Shown here piece by piece: positions 1 to 7,302 of a DNA stretch of 20,581 bases. Below the pieces are notes generated by a model. It did not search any database, was not told where the DNA came from, and worked only from the letters and a program-made list of their open reading frames with translations. The stretch comes from CAYXUW01 sp964468375 (GTDB lineage Bacteria; Planctomycetota; Phycisphaerae; Sedimentisphaerales; Anaerobacaceae). The translations under genes and the position numbers were made by a program. The stretch spans positions 1 through 20,581 of the forward strand of contig CAYXUW010000028.1 in the NCBI GenBank assembly GCA_964468375.1. The letters run 5' to 3'. Each line of letters begins with the position of its first letter. The stretch's first letter is position 1.

Positions 1-488
1 AACATATTCTTAACGGCAAATGTCGCCACTAACTGCTGATGCGATTTGAATTTCGGCATATTTATAATTACATCCGCATCGAGGGCGATTGAGCTTATGC
101 CGACCTGAATACTTTGTTTTCCTATCCGACACTTTTTCGGCCTGCTGAGCTGCTTTACCGGTATAGACATTTTTTTCAAGGGTTCTTCCATTTTTAACGC
201 TTTCACGCAAGCAAAGACATTGCTCCAGGCAGGCGAGTCGCCGATGAAAGGTCTGGCACCGAAATCTTTCAGGAGCTTAGCGGCCTCGAGCAGGACGGCC
301 GGGTCGGTCTGTGTGGCGTGGCGACGTGACCTTGGTGCGATGAAATTGGGTTTAAGCAGGACGGAGTCGCCGCGTGATACAAATTTTTCCAATCCGCCGA
401 GGAGCCGGAACTGTCCCTCAACCGCCCGGGCAATTTTCGGCCGGCTGTAATCACTGCACTGGATTAGCGCTACCACTGGATTGGACAT
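1..488 (-). CDS. DUF362 domain protein, C-terminus cut off by window edge
   Basis: An open frame runs from an ATG at 488 off the left edge, giving 162 complete residues and no stop. Visible landmarks are VLLKPNF (residues 43-49), TDPAVLLEAAKLL (61-73), IGDSP (82-86) and DADVIINMPKFKSH (137-150), followed by a VKN segment at 159-161. This order is the signature of DUF362 proteins. Some of these carry ferredoxin-type clusters further downstream, which cannot be checked here. The biochemical role of the family is poorly defined, so no reaction is assigned. The ATG lies 8 bases after the stop of the upstream lipoprotein gene, so the two are probably cotranscribed. No strong Shine-Dalgarno sequence precedes the ATG, but the family homology begins right after it. 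Confidence 0.82.
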   Translation of the reverse strand, partial: MSNPVVALIQCSDYSRPKIARAVEGQFRLLGGLEKFVSRGDSVLLKPNFIAPRSRRHATQTDPAVLLEAAKLLKDFGARPFIGDSPAWSNVFACVKALKMEEPLKKMSIPVKQLSRPKKCRIGKQSIQVGISSIALDADVIINMPKFKSHQQLVATFAVKNM

Positions 489-496
489 ACGGCCGC

Positions 497-1297
497 TCAG
501 TCAATTATTCTGGTACAAACAAGCAGAAACATCCTAACAGTCGGTATAGGGCCCGGCCTGCTGAAGAATAAACCATCCAGGGTTATTTGGTTTTCGATAT
601 ATCTTTCCGGGCCGAGCAAGATAAAATCACCGGGGCTCATTTTCAAACTAAAACCTACAGAGGCAAAAGGAACCTCGGCTAATTTGGCTTGAGCAACCAA
701 CTGTGGGATTGAAGTCTGTAACGGTAATGTAAACACCGGCTGAGCATTGACCTCGCAAACACCTCTCGAGCCGGGGATTTTTTCAACTTTTATTCGGAGG
801 ACGATTTTGCCGGGGCCAACAGTCACCTCCTTCATATAGCCGTCGGATGCGATATAAAAGACGGTCTGGTCTTTGCCCAACCCTGTAATAGTAAAGTCGC
901 TGGCCTGGCCGCCGGGCAACAGTAACGAAACTGTTTCTCCCTTTTGAGCACCGGCGCTAAGCAGCATAGCAGCGATTTTATTCCACATCTGGATTTGGCC
1001 GAAACCAATTAAGAATGAATTGTCGCAGAAGGCGTCATAATTGTTGAATTCCAGCGGTTTTGTGTACAGGTTTTGCCAGATTTCGCTGAGTTTGCCGATA
1101 TCCTCAGCCGGCATTTCAAAAATATGAATATCGAGGTTAATTGTCTTCAGCAGCCGGTCGCCGGTATTTTTTATATCTGGAGAGGCCACATCGCGCAGTT
1201 TAACCTGCTCCCATATAGGCCTATCCTCGGGAGAATCACAGCCCGTAAGTAAAACAGCGGTGCAAATAAAAAACATAATTTGAAGAAAGCGAACCAT
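497..1297 (-). CDS. predicted lipoprotein of unknown function
   Basis: This 266-residue protein begins with a short positively charged end, a hydrophobic core and a lipobox LLTGC, with Cys20 as the expected lipidation site. It is therefore probably anchored in a membrane facing the periplasm. The rest has no motif I recognise. It is rich in beta-type alternation, with a glycine-rich stretch near residues 128-140 and the segment FILLGPERYI near 225. It shares an 8-base gap with the downstream DUF362 gene and is probably cotranscribed with it. No Shine-Dalgarno sequence is visible before the ATG, and a candidate -10 lies only about 7 bases upstream, so the message may be leaderless. The function is unknown; lipoprotein status is the secure part. 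Confidence 0.75.
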   Translation of the reverse strand: MVRFLQIMFFICTAVLLTGCDSPEDRPIWEQVKLRDVASPDIKNTGDRLLKTINLDIHIFEMPAEDIGKLSEIWQNLYTKPLEFNNYDAFCDNSFLIGFGQIQMWNKIAAMLLSAGAQKGETVSLLLPGGQASDFTITGLGKDQTVFYIASDGYMKEVTVGPGKIVLRIKVEKIPGSRGVCEVNAQPVFTLPLQTSIPQLVAQAKLAEVPFASVGFSLKMSPGDFILLGPERYIENQITLDGLFFSRPGPIPTVRMFLLVCTRIID

Positions 1298-1303
1298 AGA
1301 AAT

Positions 1304-1332
1304 AGGTTAGCGATTGAGCAAGCGGCTGTCAA
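1304..1332 (-). promoter_or_regulatory. candidate promoter of the lipoprotein-DUF362 unit
   Basis: On the minus strand a perfect -35 TTGACA (1332-1327) is followed after 17 bases by TAACCT (1309-1304), a weak -10 with 3 of 6 matches. The predicted start falls at or next to the ATG at 1297, consistent with the absent ribosome binding site. The -35 lies 6 bases from the oppositely directed -35 of the tRNA-Gln promoter. Confidence 0.35.
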
Positions 1333-1338
1333 ATGCAA

Positions 1339-1367
1339 TTGACAATTCAAAACTTTCGTTTTACAAT
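1339..1367 (+). promoter_or_regulatory. sigma-70-type promoter of tRNA-Gln
   Basis: TTGACA (1339-1344), a spacer of exactly 17 bases and TACAAT (1362-1367) form a near-consensus promoter. The predicted start near 1374 is about 6 bases before the mature tRNA, as expected for a strongly expressed tRNA gene. Confidence 0.7.
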
Positions 1368-1379
1368 CAGCAACCGAGT

Positions 1380-1450
1380 TGGGGTATAGTGTAATGGTAG
1401 CACGACTGACTCTGGATCAGTTAGTCTAGGTCCGAATCCTAGTACCCCAG
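1380..1450 (+). tRNA. tRNA-Gln (anticodon CTG)
   Basis: The cloverleaf is complete. The acceptor stem is TGGGGTA with TACCCCA, the D stem GTG/CAC, the anticodon stem ACTGA/TCAGT around loop CTCTGGA (anticodon CTG, codon CAG), the variable region TAGT, and the T stem CTAGG/CCTAG with loop TCCGAAT. The discriminator is G1450. No CCA is encoded; a short T run follows directly. The 71-base length and U1-A72 pair fit bacterial tRNA-Gln. Confidence 0.95.
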
Positions 1451-1525
1451 TTTTTAGCACCAACAAAACTCAAGCAATAATATAGAATGTACAATGATTC
1501 TCTTCCAGGGGATTTTTACTGTCCA

Positions 1526-1553
1526 CTTTTTATGCATAACCTGCAATAAAAAG
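1526..1553. repeat. AT-rich inverted repeat (hairpin)
   Basis: CTTTTTAT (1526-1533) and ATAAAAAG (1546-1553) are perfect reverse complements. Inside them GCA and TGC pair around the loop TAACC, with one bulged A. It lies 76 bases after tRNA-Gln and 62 bases before the next ATG. It could be a terminator of the tRNA transcript or a leader or operator element of the downstream gene. The sequence alone does not decide. Confidence 0.4.
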
Positions 1554-1614
1554 CGCGGTGAGAACGTCTAAATTTGTGAAGAAATAACTGAAAATAAGCC
1601 AAGGAGAAAGAAAA

Positions 1615-2298
1615 ATGAAAACGTCAAAATACATCATAATACTAACAGCGGTTTTGCTTGTCGGATTATTTAATACGGCCTTAGCTCGCCCTAAAGTATC
1701 CATAAGTATCAGCGGCGGGCACAGAGATTCCCGCAGCGGCCGCCGGGCAGATTATAAACGAGATTCACACAAGACTAATCACCGCCGCCGTAATAATAAA
1801 TGGGACAGGTATCGGTGGAAATATTGTAATCGCCCGAGAATCAATATTTCCCGCAGCGTCTACCGATATGACAGGAACTCAGGGTATTGCGTTGCCCTTG
1901 CACCAATGGTAATCGAAAAACAAACAGTTATAGTTTCGACAAGCTCCCCGCAGGTTGTGCAGCAGCAATTCGACGAAAGCACGCTGGAATTAAATATAAA
2001 ACTGCAGCGCAAGAAAATCGAGCTTCTCGAACAACTCCAAAGGCCTGACAAAGAGCGGCGTATGGAAGCAATAAGGGAGCTGGCCGGATTTTCTTTTGAC
2101 GATAACGTTAGAATTGCCCTCGAAAATGCTTTGCTCACGGAACCCGATGCGGAACTGCGAAAAGAAGCCGCACAATCGCTCGGCAACACGAATAATATAA
2201 AAGCTCTGGCCGCCCTTGAAAAAGCGAGGGTGGAAGATTCCAACGAGGATGTTCGCAAAGCAGCGGACGAAGCAATCAAGAAATTAAAAGGAAACTGA
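1615..2298 (+). CDS. secreted HEAT-repeat protein with Arg/Lys-rich N-terminal region
   Basis: The protein has 227 residues. A Sec signal peptide occupies residues 1-24 (cleavage predicted after ALA). It is followed by a strongly basic, Arg/Lys/Asn/Tyr-rich segment (about 36-80), a Gln-rich linker, and from about 145 to 225 two to three HEAT-type helical repeats. These contain the recognisable pattern of acidic-Ala-Leu helices (DAELRKEAAQSLG, EDVRKAADEAIKKL). HEAT repeats usually serve as protein-binding scaffolds, so an envelope scaffold is a reasonable guess, with no specific partner visible. A good ribosome site AAGGAGA precedes the ATG. The stop lies 2 bases from the stop of the convergent exonuclease gene. 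Confidence 0.72.
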   Translation: MKTSKYIIILTAVLLVGLFNTALARPKVSISISGGHRDSRSGRRADYKRDSHKTNHRRRNNKWDRYRWKYCNRPRINISRSVYRYDRNSGYCVALAPMVIEKQTVIVSTSSPQVVQQQFDESTLELNIKLQRKKIELLEQLQRPDKERRMEAIRELAGFSFDDNVRIALENALLTEPDAELRKEAAQSLGNTNNIKALAALEKARVEDSNEDVRKAADEAIKKLKGN

Positions 2299-2300
2299 AC

Positions 2301-3071
2301 TTACCAGTCGAATTCTGCGACGATGGGTGTATGGTCGCTGGGTCGTTGAGCTATTCTCGGCCCTTTATCTATATAACAGGCGGCGCACTTTTCCGCTAAC
2401 GGCTTGGTTGCCATAATGTGGTCTAACCGCCAGCCGAGATTTCTTTTGAACGAATTTATCGTTCTATAGTCCCAGAAAGTGTATTGTCCCGGCTCTTCGC
2501 AGTGCATTCTGAACACATCGACAAAGCCCCACTTGACGACCCTGTTCAAAGCCCTGGTAACTTCTGGACAAAAGCAAACGTGCCCCAACAAACTCTCAGG
2601 GTCGTATACATCTATCGGCTCCGGCGCCACATTGAAATCCCCCACCCAGACAATCGGGTCGGCGGGTTTAAAGTTTTTATCGAAGAATGCGAGCAGACGG
2701 TCGAACCAGTTCAACTTGTATGCAAATTTCTCGGAATCGGGAAGATAACCCTGCGGAACATAAGTATTGACAACAACTATACCGGCAATTTCAGCTGCAA
2801 CCAAACGGGCTTCGTCTTTAGGTCCGTCATCGAAGCCGAAAGTTACGTTTTTCATTTCGGCTTTGCTGAAAACAGCTACTCCGCTATAGCTTTTTTGCCC
2901 TTTGAAGACGTATTTGTAGCCGCCCGTTTCGAATTCATCTGCCGGGAAATCAATATCCTGCACCTTGGTCTCCTGCAGGCACAGGGCATCCGGCTGATGT
3001 TCGGCAAGCCATTGAAGGACTATGGGCAAGCGGGCACGCAGGGAATTAACATTAAAACTGGCGACTTTCAT
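2301..3071 (-). CDS. xth: exodeoxyribonuclease III
   Basis: At 256 residues it is close to the usual size of the ExoIII/AP-endonuclease family (about 250-270). These enzymes act in base-excision repair, cutting DNA at abasic sites and degrading 3' ends of duplex DNA with Mg2+. Catalytic landmarks are present: N7 in ASFNVNS, E34 in LCLQETK, YVPQG at 104-108, D145 and N147 in VGDFNVAPEP, D217 in WRLDHIM, and D246-H247 in the terminal SDHTPIV. The order and spacing match E. coli XthA. It is a single gene, convergent with the HEAT gene and divergent from the entericidin-like gene. The start is set by the conserved MKVASFNVNS N-terminus. Confidence 0.93.
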   Translation of the reverse strand: MKVASFNVNSLRARLPIVLQWLAEHQPDALCLQETKVQDIDFPADEFETGGYKYVFKGQKSYSGVAVFSKAEMKNVTFGFDDGPKDEARLVAAEIAGIVVVNTYVPQGYLPDSEKFAYKLNWFDRLLAFFDKNFKPADPIVWVGDFNVAPEPIDVYDPESLLGHVCFCPEVTRALNRVVKWGFVDVFRMHCEEPGQYTFWDYRTINSFKRNLGWRLDHIMATKPLAEKCAACYIDKGPRIAQRPSDHTPIVAEFDW

Positions 3072-3107
3072 CTAAAATATTTTCAGTATAAATTATCGCA
3101 AACCTAA

Positions 3108-3136
3108 TTGATTGTCCGATAAAGTTTACATAATAT
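3108..3136 (+). promoter_or_regulatory. candidate promoter of the entericidin-like gene
   Basis: TTGATT (3108-3113), a 17-base spacer and TAATAT (3131-3136) resemble a sigma-70 promoter. The predicted start near 3143 leaves a leader of about 54 bases that holds the palindrome at 3163-3178. Confidence 0.45.
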
Positions 3137-3162
3137 TATCGAGATATCCATGGCTTTCTATA

Positions 3163-3178
3163 AATATCTTCAGATATT
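3163..3178. repeat. perfect palindrome in the leader of the entericidin-like gene
   Basis: AATATCT and AGATATT flank a central TC, giving a perfect 7-bp inverted repeat that ends 3 bases before the AAGGAG ribosome site. As DNA it could be an operator; as RNA, a small UUCA-loop hairpin near the ribosome site. No binding protein is identified. Confidence 0.4.
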
Positions 3179-3196
3179 AAAAAGGAGTTTAAGAAC

Positions 3197-3328
3197 ATGA
3201 TAAGGAAAATAATCTTATATGTTATTTTGATTATCCTCAGCTTCTCACTGATAGGCTGTCAAACTGTCCAAGGTTTGGGCGAAGATATTACGTGGACGGG
3301 TGAGAAAGGCGCTGAAATTCTCGAATGA
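3197..3328 (+). CDS. entericidin-like small lipoprotein
   Basis: This 43-residue reading frame is well supported. A ribosome site AAAGGAG lies 9 bases before the ATG, followed by two early Lys/Arg residues, a long hydrophobic run, and the lipobox LIGC with Cys21. The short mature part CQTVQGLGEDI then follows, ending in an acidic and basic helix. This matches the layout of entericidin A/B proteins (C-[NQ]-TV-xG-xG-x-D), tiny membrane lipoproteins linked in enterobacteria to an antidote/toxin pair and to stress. Here a single copy is seen without a partner, so only the family resemblance is claimed, not toxicity. It is divergent from xth and has its own likely promoter. Confidence 0.75.
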   Translation: MIRKIILYVILIILSFSLIGCQTVQGLGEDITWTGEKGAEILE

Positions 3329-3363
3329 GAATAGCACAACCACCGGTTTAGTCAGGATTTTGC

Positions 3364-3382
3364 TTTTTGACGCCTTCAAAAA
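3364..3382. terminator. possible bidirectional terminator between convergent genes
   Basis: TTTTTGA (3364-3370) and TCAAAAA (3376-3382) form a perfect 7-bp stem around CGCCT. It lies between the stop of the entericidin-like gene (3328) and the stop of the glycosyltransferase (3398). The stem is AT-rich with a T/A run in each arm, so it would be a weak terminator. Confidence 0.35.
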
Positions 3383-3397
3383 CAGTTATTCACGGCC

Positions 3398-5773
3398 TTA
3401 TCTAATTTCCTCAGCCGCGTTTTTTTTCGATTTAGTCTTGGTAAATATGCTTTTTATCGATACTGGCGGTTTTTCAGGGGGCTGGTCGGGTTTTTCAGCC
3501 TGCCATAAAGCAGCTTTTTCCTGGGATATAGTTGTGGTTTCGGCAATGCTTTCGACTATGACCAACAAACTCAACAGGAAGCTGAGAATACTTTCCGCTC
3601 CCTGGTTGGCATTAACGCCGTCCGACATAAGGCCGTCGCCGCATCCTTTAGTTCTAAAATCATAGACAGGGATATGCAAATCATTTTCACCGAGAAACCA
3701 GTCAAAGGCCTTTCTCTGCAATATCAGGTATCTGCCCTTTTGTGTCGCATCATAAGCGGCCTTCAACATCATAACGGTGCTCGCAACCTCTATCGGCTGC
3801 TGGTCAAATTCAACTCTTTCCTTGCCGCGTTCATACCATCCTTTGCAGCCGATGAAGCTGAAATGGTCACCATTGAAAGTATTCGCCAACAGAAACTCAC
3901 AAGTTTTTTCCGCAACTTCGACGTATTTATCCCCAAGGACGGTTCCCGCAACAAACAAGGCATAAGGCAAAACGGCATTGTCATAAGTCAGACTATCCTC
4001 AAACCAGTGCCAATCGGGAAACTTGTTTTCTTGGTATTGAGCTACGAGGCCGTCTGCGGCTATTTCCAATTGTCTTTTGATGTCGCTGGCTCCGGGGAAC
4101 TGCTTTAGATAATCGCTCATACCGAGTATCGAATATGCCATACCCCTCGGATACTGCTTTTCCACATATCCGACGGACCTGTCGAAACGGTCTTTTATTA
4201 TCGGCAAATAGGACGACGAAGGCGGTTCTGCCATAACCGTTCCTAACGCCCACAAAACCCTGCCGAGGGCATCACCGGCAGAATCATCTTTACACCAGGT
4301 TCTGTCAAAATTCATAAGGTTTCTGACCGAACCGTCACTTTCTTGAGAGTGCAGGACAAAAGACAGATATGTATTAAAAAGCTCGAGCGCCTGCGGTTCG
4401 GGGTACTGGGCATAATACTGCGTCATCGCGATTACAGCCCTTGCGTTGTCATCCGTGCAGTAGCCGTATTTGCGATTCGGGATGGTGAACTTGGCATGCT
4501 GGTAGAGGCCCGTATCGTCCGTTAGTTTTTTGAGATGAATTAGTGACGGCTCAGGCATCTCGATGCTTGAAATCGTTTCCGCGGCGGCCGGTATGGTTTT
4601 GGCAGTGATTCTGACCGGAGGCGGCAAGTGCTTCGCGCTGAATAGTCTCCAATAGGCCTGACCTATTTTGGGCCAGGTCCTTGACCTGCCGTATTCGTAT
4701 GCCTTCCTCCGCAGCGAATAGAACAGCGAATAATCCTGAAGTATTTCTATGATTGTTTCGGCCATCTGTTTCGAATCGCCGAATCGCACCAACTTACCTC
4801 GGTCGCCGGCAAGCAGCTCCGTAGCCGCCCAATAAGGGGTCGAAACCACGGCTTTACCAGTGCCGACCGCAAAGGATAACGTTCCGCTGGTCAATCGTTC
4901 CTCGTTTACATACGGCGTAACATAAACGTCGGTTGCGCATAAGAAGTTATGAAGTTCTTCGTCGTCCACGAACCTGTTGTGAAAAATGACGTGCTTCTGC
5001 AGACCTAATTCTTTTATCATTTGCTGCAGGCCGAACCTGTAGGATTCGCCTTCATTTTTTAATACAGACGGATGCGTCATTCCGAGAATTATGTATAAAA
5101 CGGACGGCTCGGCCTTGATTATAGCCGGCATAGCCCTGAGCATAACCTCTATTCCTTTATCTCTGCTGAGCAGGCCGAACGTCAGAATTGTCCTTCGTCC
5201 TTCCATGCCGAATTTATGTTTATAGTAGTAGTTGTCAACAAAGGGCAAATCGGGTATGCCGTGCGGAATCAACAAAACCTTCTTACCTGCTATGCCATAA
5301 GTATGCCGCAGCATATCGATGCCGCGTTTATTCATAGTAATTACCTGATAAGAGGCCTTGCAAATATCTACCAATGACTTACGGTATGCCGGTATGGGAT
5401 TATCGAGAACCGTATGCAGGGTCGTCAGCACCGGCGCCTTCAACCGATTCAGCAGCAAACTCAAGTATGAGCCGCCCTCACCGCCGAACAGGCCAAACTC
5501 GTGCTGGACGGAAACCACGTCAACGTGGCTGAAGTTAATGTAATCGGCGGCACAAATGTAATCGTTTTTCACATTTTGCCGGATTTCAAACTTCACGGGG
5601 TCTTCATACTTCAGGTCGTTATCCGAGCGCATCGCCACCACCAGCGGTTCAAACGCACCTTTAGCAGACAACGCGGCATTTTTGATGAGATCTGAAGTAA
5701 AAGTCGCAATTCCGCATTTTCTCGGCAGGAAAGATGAAATAAACGCCACCTTTTTCGTGGTGCCTTTTGCCAT
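3398..5773 (-). CDS. GT4-type glycosyltransferase fused to a helical toroid-like domain
   Basis: The chosen ATG gives 791 residues. It lies 10 bases after a GAGAGG ribosome site, whereas an ATG three codons earlier is too close to it. Residues 8-380 form a GT-B glycosyltransferase: FISSFLPRKCGIATF near 11-25, VQHEFGLFGGEGG near 89-101, TLHTVLDNPIP near 118-128, PHGIPDLPF near 170-178, FGLLSRDKGIE near 199-209 and NEERLTSGTLSFAVGTGKAVV near 290-310. Residues 405-770 are almost wholly helical, with YGYCTDDNARAV (437-448), DRTWCKDDSAGDALGR, FPDWHWFEDSLTYDNA, FDQQPIEVAST and NQGAESILSFL. This resembles an (alpha/alpha) barrel of the glycosidase or epimerase type. The likely role is sugar transfer from a nucleotide sugar in envelope or storage polysaccharide synthesis, with the second domain trimming or binding the product. 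The sugar specificity is unknown. Confidence 0.85.
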   Translation of the reverse strand: MAKGTTKKVAFISSFLPRKCGIATFTSDLIKNAALSAKGAFEPLVVAMRSDNDLKYEDPVKFEIRQNVKNDYICAADYINFSHVDVVSVQHEFGLFGGEGGSYLSLLLNRLKAPVLTTLHTVLDNPIPAYRKSLVDICKASYQVITMNKRGIDMLRHTYGIAGKKVLLIPHGIPDLPFVDNYYYKHKFGMEGRRTILTFGLLSRDKGIEVMLRAMPAIIKAEPSVLYIILGMTHPSVLKNEGESYRFGLQQMIKELGLQKHVIFHNRFVDDEELHNFLCATDVYVTPYVNEERLTSGTLSFAVGTGKAVVSTPYWAATELLAGDRGKLVRFGDSKQMAETIIEILQDYSLFYSLRRKAYEYGRSRTWPKIGQAYWRLFSAKHLPPPVRITAKTIPAAAETISSIEMPEPSLIHLKKLTDDTGLYQHAKFTIPNRKYGYCTDDNARAVIAMTQYYAQYPEPQALELFNTYLSFVLHSQESDGSVRNLMNFDRTWCKDDSAGDALGRVLWALGTVMAEPPSSSYLPIIKDRFDRSVGYVEKQYPRGMAYSILGMSDYLKQFPGASDIKRQLEIAADGLVAQYQENKFPDWHWFEDSLTYDNAVLPYALFVAGTVLGDKYVEVAEKTCEFLLANTFNGDHFSFIGCKGWYERGKERVEFDQQPIEVASTVMMLKAAYDATQKGRYLILQRKAFDWFLGENDLHIPVYDFRTKGCGDGLMSDGVNANQGAESILSFLLSLLVIVESIAETTTISQEKAALWQAEKPDQPPEKPPVSIKSIFTKTKSKKNAAEEIR

Positions 5774-5821
5774 CCGTAACATTCCTCTCTTTGTGAAATA
5801 GCTGGAAAGTAAGCAAATATC

Positions 5822-5850
5822 ATTCTAAAGGCAATTGCTCGATGTGTCAA
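5822..5850 (-). promoter_or_regulatory. sigma-70-type promoter of the glycosyltransferase gene
   Basis: On the minus strand TTGACA (5850-5845), a 17-base spacer and TAGAAT (5827-5822) form a near-consensus promoter. The predicted start near 5815 leaves a leader of about 40 bases ending in the GAGAGG ribosome site. Confidence 0.65.
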
Positions 5851-5939
5851 GAAATTTGGTTATTAGTACCCGGATATAAAATATGCCTTTCGTTGATTAT
5901 ATTGGCTGACTTCAACCTAAAGCTTTGTTAGCAAAGAGG

Positions 5940-7283
5940 TTACGAAAACAGCTGTCTGATTTGTCTGGTTTCGAGTAAATGTTCGACGGCATTGGAAATA
6001 TCCTCAGCACAAACAATATCAGATTTCTCGGCTAATTTGTTATTCTTGCCATTATCTCCACCTTTAAAGAGACGGTAGCATTCCGTTGGTTTTCCCTTTC
6101 GTTTTCGCCGCATACCAACTAAGCCGATATTCGCCACGGCGCTGTGCGCACAATTATTTGGGCAGCCCGAGATGCTTATTCTAACGTTCTTAGAATAATG
6201 TCCCGTAAGAGTCCGCCTAAGCTCATCAGCGGCAGCCCAGCTACTGACTAGAGCTTTAGCACAGGTTGAAGAGCCGGGACAGGCAACTATTACCGGTTTG
6301 TTTGCATAGGCAGCAAGATTCTCAGGAAGATGGATAGCCTTCGTGCCGTAAAGTTCAAGTCCATGTTCAAGATTAATCCGCAATACCGATTCGAGCTGGG
6401 CAGTTCGGGCAAGCTGAACCGCCTCTTCCGGAGTAATATTACCATTAGGCAATTGAATCCGGCATAGGAGCTTAACATTCTCATCACCTGATGCCGGCAA
6501 AATGTCAGGCCAGGATTGTGAAGCCCTCAGTCGACCAAACCGGATATCAAGTTCTTTTTTAAAAGCCCGGTCACCGAACTTTTCCCTTATGTGCCTAAAG
6601 CGTGCTCGGCGTCTGTCTTCACGATTGCCATATTGTTCGAAAAACTCTATTGCTGCAACACAAAGTGGTAGAATATGCACCGGTGGTAAATCCTTGTAAA
6701 GCTGGATTCCCAAAGCGGGTTTTGGACCAAGCGAACCAGCGCCTATAACGGTAAACATACCATCGTGCTGAGCAATAAAACCAAGGTCACTAAGCCAAGG
6801 CTTTGCGCAAGATTGCCAGCAGCCGGAAAAGCTCATCTTGAATTTGCGCGGCAAATTGAATATGACGAGCTGCTGCTGTAGATGCTGGTGAACAAGCTGA
6901 GCTAAGGGCAGTAAGTCAAAACCTTCGGGACACAAGTCGCAACCGGCACAAACCGTAATATTTCGAATCGAATCTCCACAAGCACCGAAAGTCATCAAAG
7001 CTACTTCAGCCAAACCTTGCTGGACGGCGGGAATGTTTTCCGCAGTGATATTGTGCAGTTCTATATCCTGCCGGGTCGTTATGTGCAGCGGGAAACCCTG
7101 CGAGTAAGTTTGTGCAAGTCCGGTGATTTTTAGCCACTGAAGCCAGCTTATCCGCCCGCCTAGAATTTTGACCCGCTGCATAAATAACCCATCCTGTTTT
7201 TGAGGATATACACCCAGCAAGCGATTTGCGAAGGGCGGGCTGTTTAGTTCCGAAGCAGATTTTCGTCGCGCTTTTGTGTTCAT
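5940..7283 (-). CDS. siroheme sulfite (nitrite) reductase, ferredoxin type
   Basis: From the ATG at 7283, preceded by TAGGA, the protein has 447 residues. A longer in-frame start at 7385 would run into the upstream gene and is rejected. It has the two-fold repeat of the sulfite/nitrite reductase family: the N half with NSPPFANRLLGVYPQKQDGLFMQRV and the conserved TTRQDIELHNI (69-79), and the C half with a CX5C (C335, C341) and SGCPNNC (C374, C378) that bind the [4Fe-4S]-siroheme centre. It would reduce sulfite to sulfide with six electrons, probably from ferredoxin, in the cytoplasm. It lies 19 bases after cysH, so sulfite rather than nitrite is the likely substrate. Oddly, the N half also keeps a CX5C (C112, C118) and SGCWQSC (C155, C159). 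Confidence 0.87.
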   Translation of the reverse strand: MNTKARRKSASELNSPPFANRLLGVYPQKQDGLFMQRVKILGGRISWLQWLKITGLAQTYSQGFPLHITTRQDIELHNITAENIPAVQQGLAEVALMTFGACGDSIRNITVCAGCDLCPEGFDLLPLAQLVHQHLQQQLVIFNLPRKFKMSFSGCWQSCAKPWLSDLGFIAQHDGMFTVIGAGSLGPKPALGIQLYKDLPPVHILPLCVAAIEFFEQYGNREDRRRARFRHIREKFGDRAFKKELDIRFGRLRASQSWPDILPASGDENVKLLCRIQLPNGNITPEEAVQLARTAQLESVLRINLEHGLELYGTKAIHLPENLAAYANKPVIVACPGSSTCAKALVSSWAAADELRRTLTGHYSKNVRISISGCPNNCAHSAVANIGLVGMRRKRKGKPTECYRLFKGGDNGKNNKLAEKSDIVCAEDISNAVEHLLETRQIRQLFS

Positions 7284-7302
7284 TTTCCTAGCTATTTTAT
7301 AT

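Noticed and set aside
220..571. Open frames on the plus strand and short frames on the minus strand at the left edge
   Set aside because: The DUF362 frame on the minus strand explains the region with clear family motifs; the others are shadows.
5914..5941. Hairpin at the end of the sulfite reductase gene (CTTTG/CAAAG inside AACCT/AGGTT)
   Set aside because: The stem overlaps the stop codon, is interrupted by a bulge, and is not followed by a T run on the minus strand, so it is not listed as a terminator.
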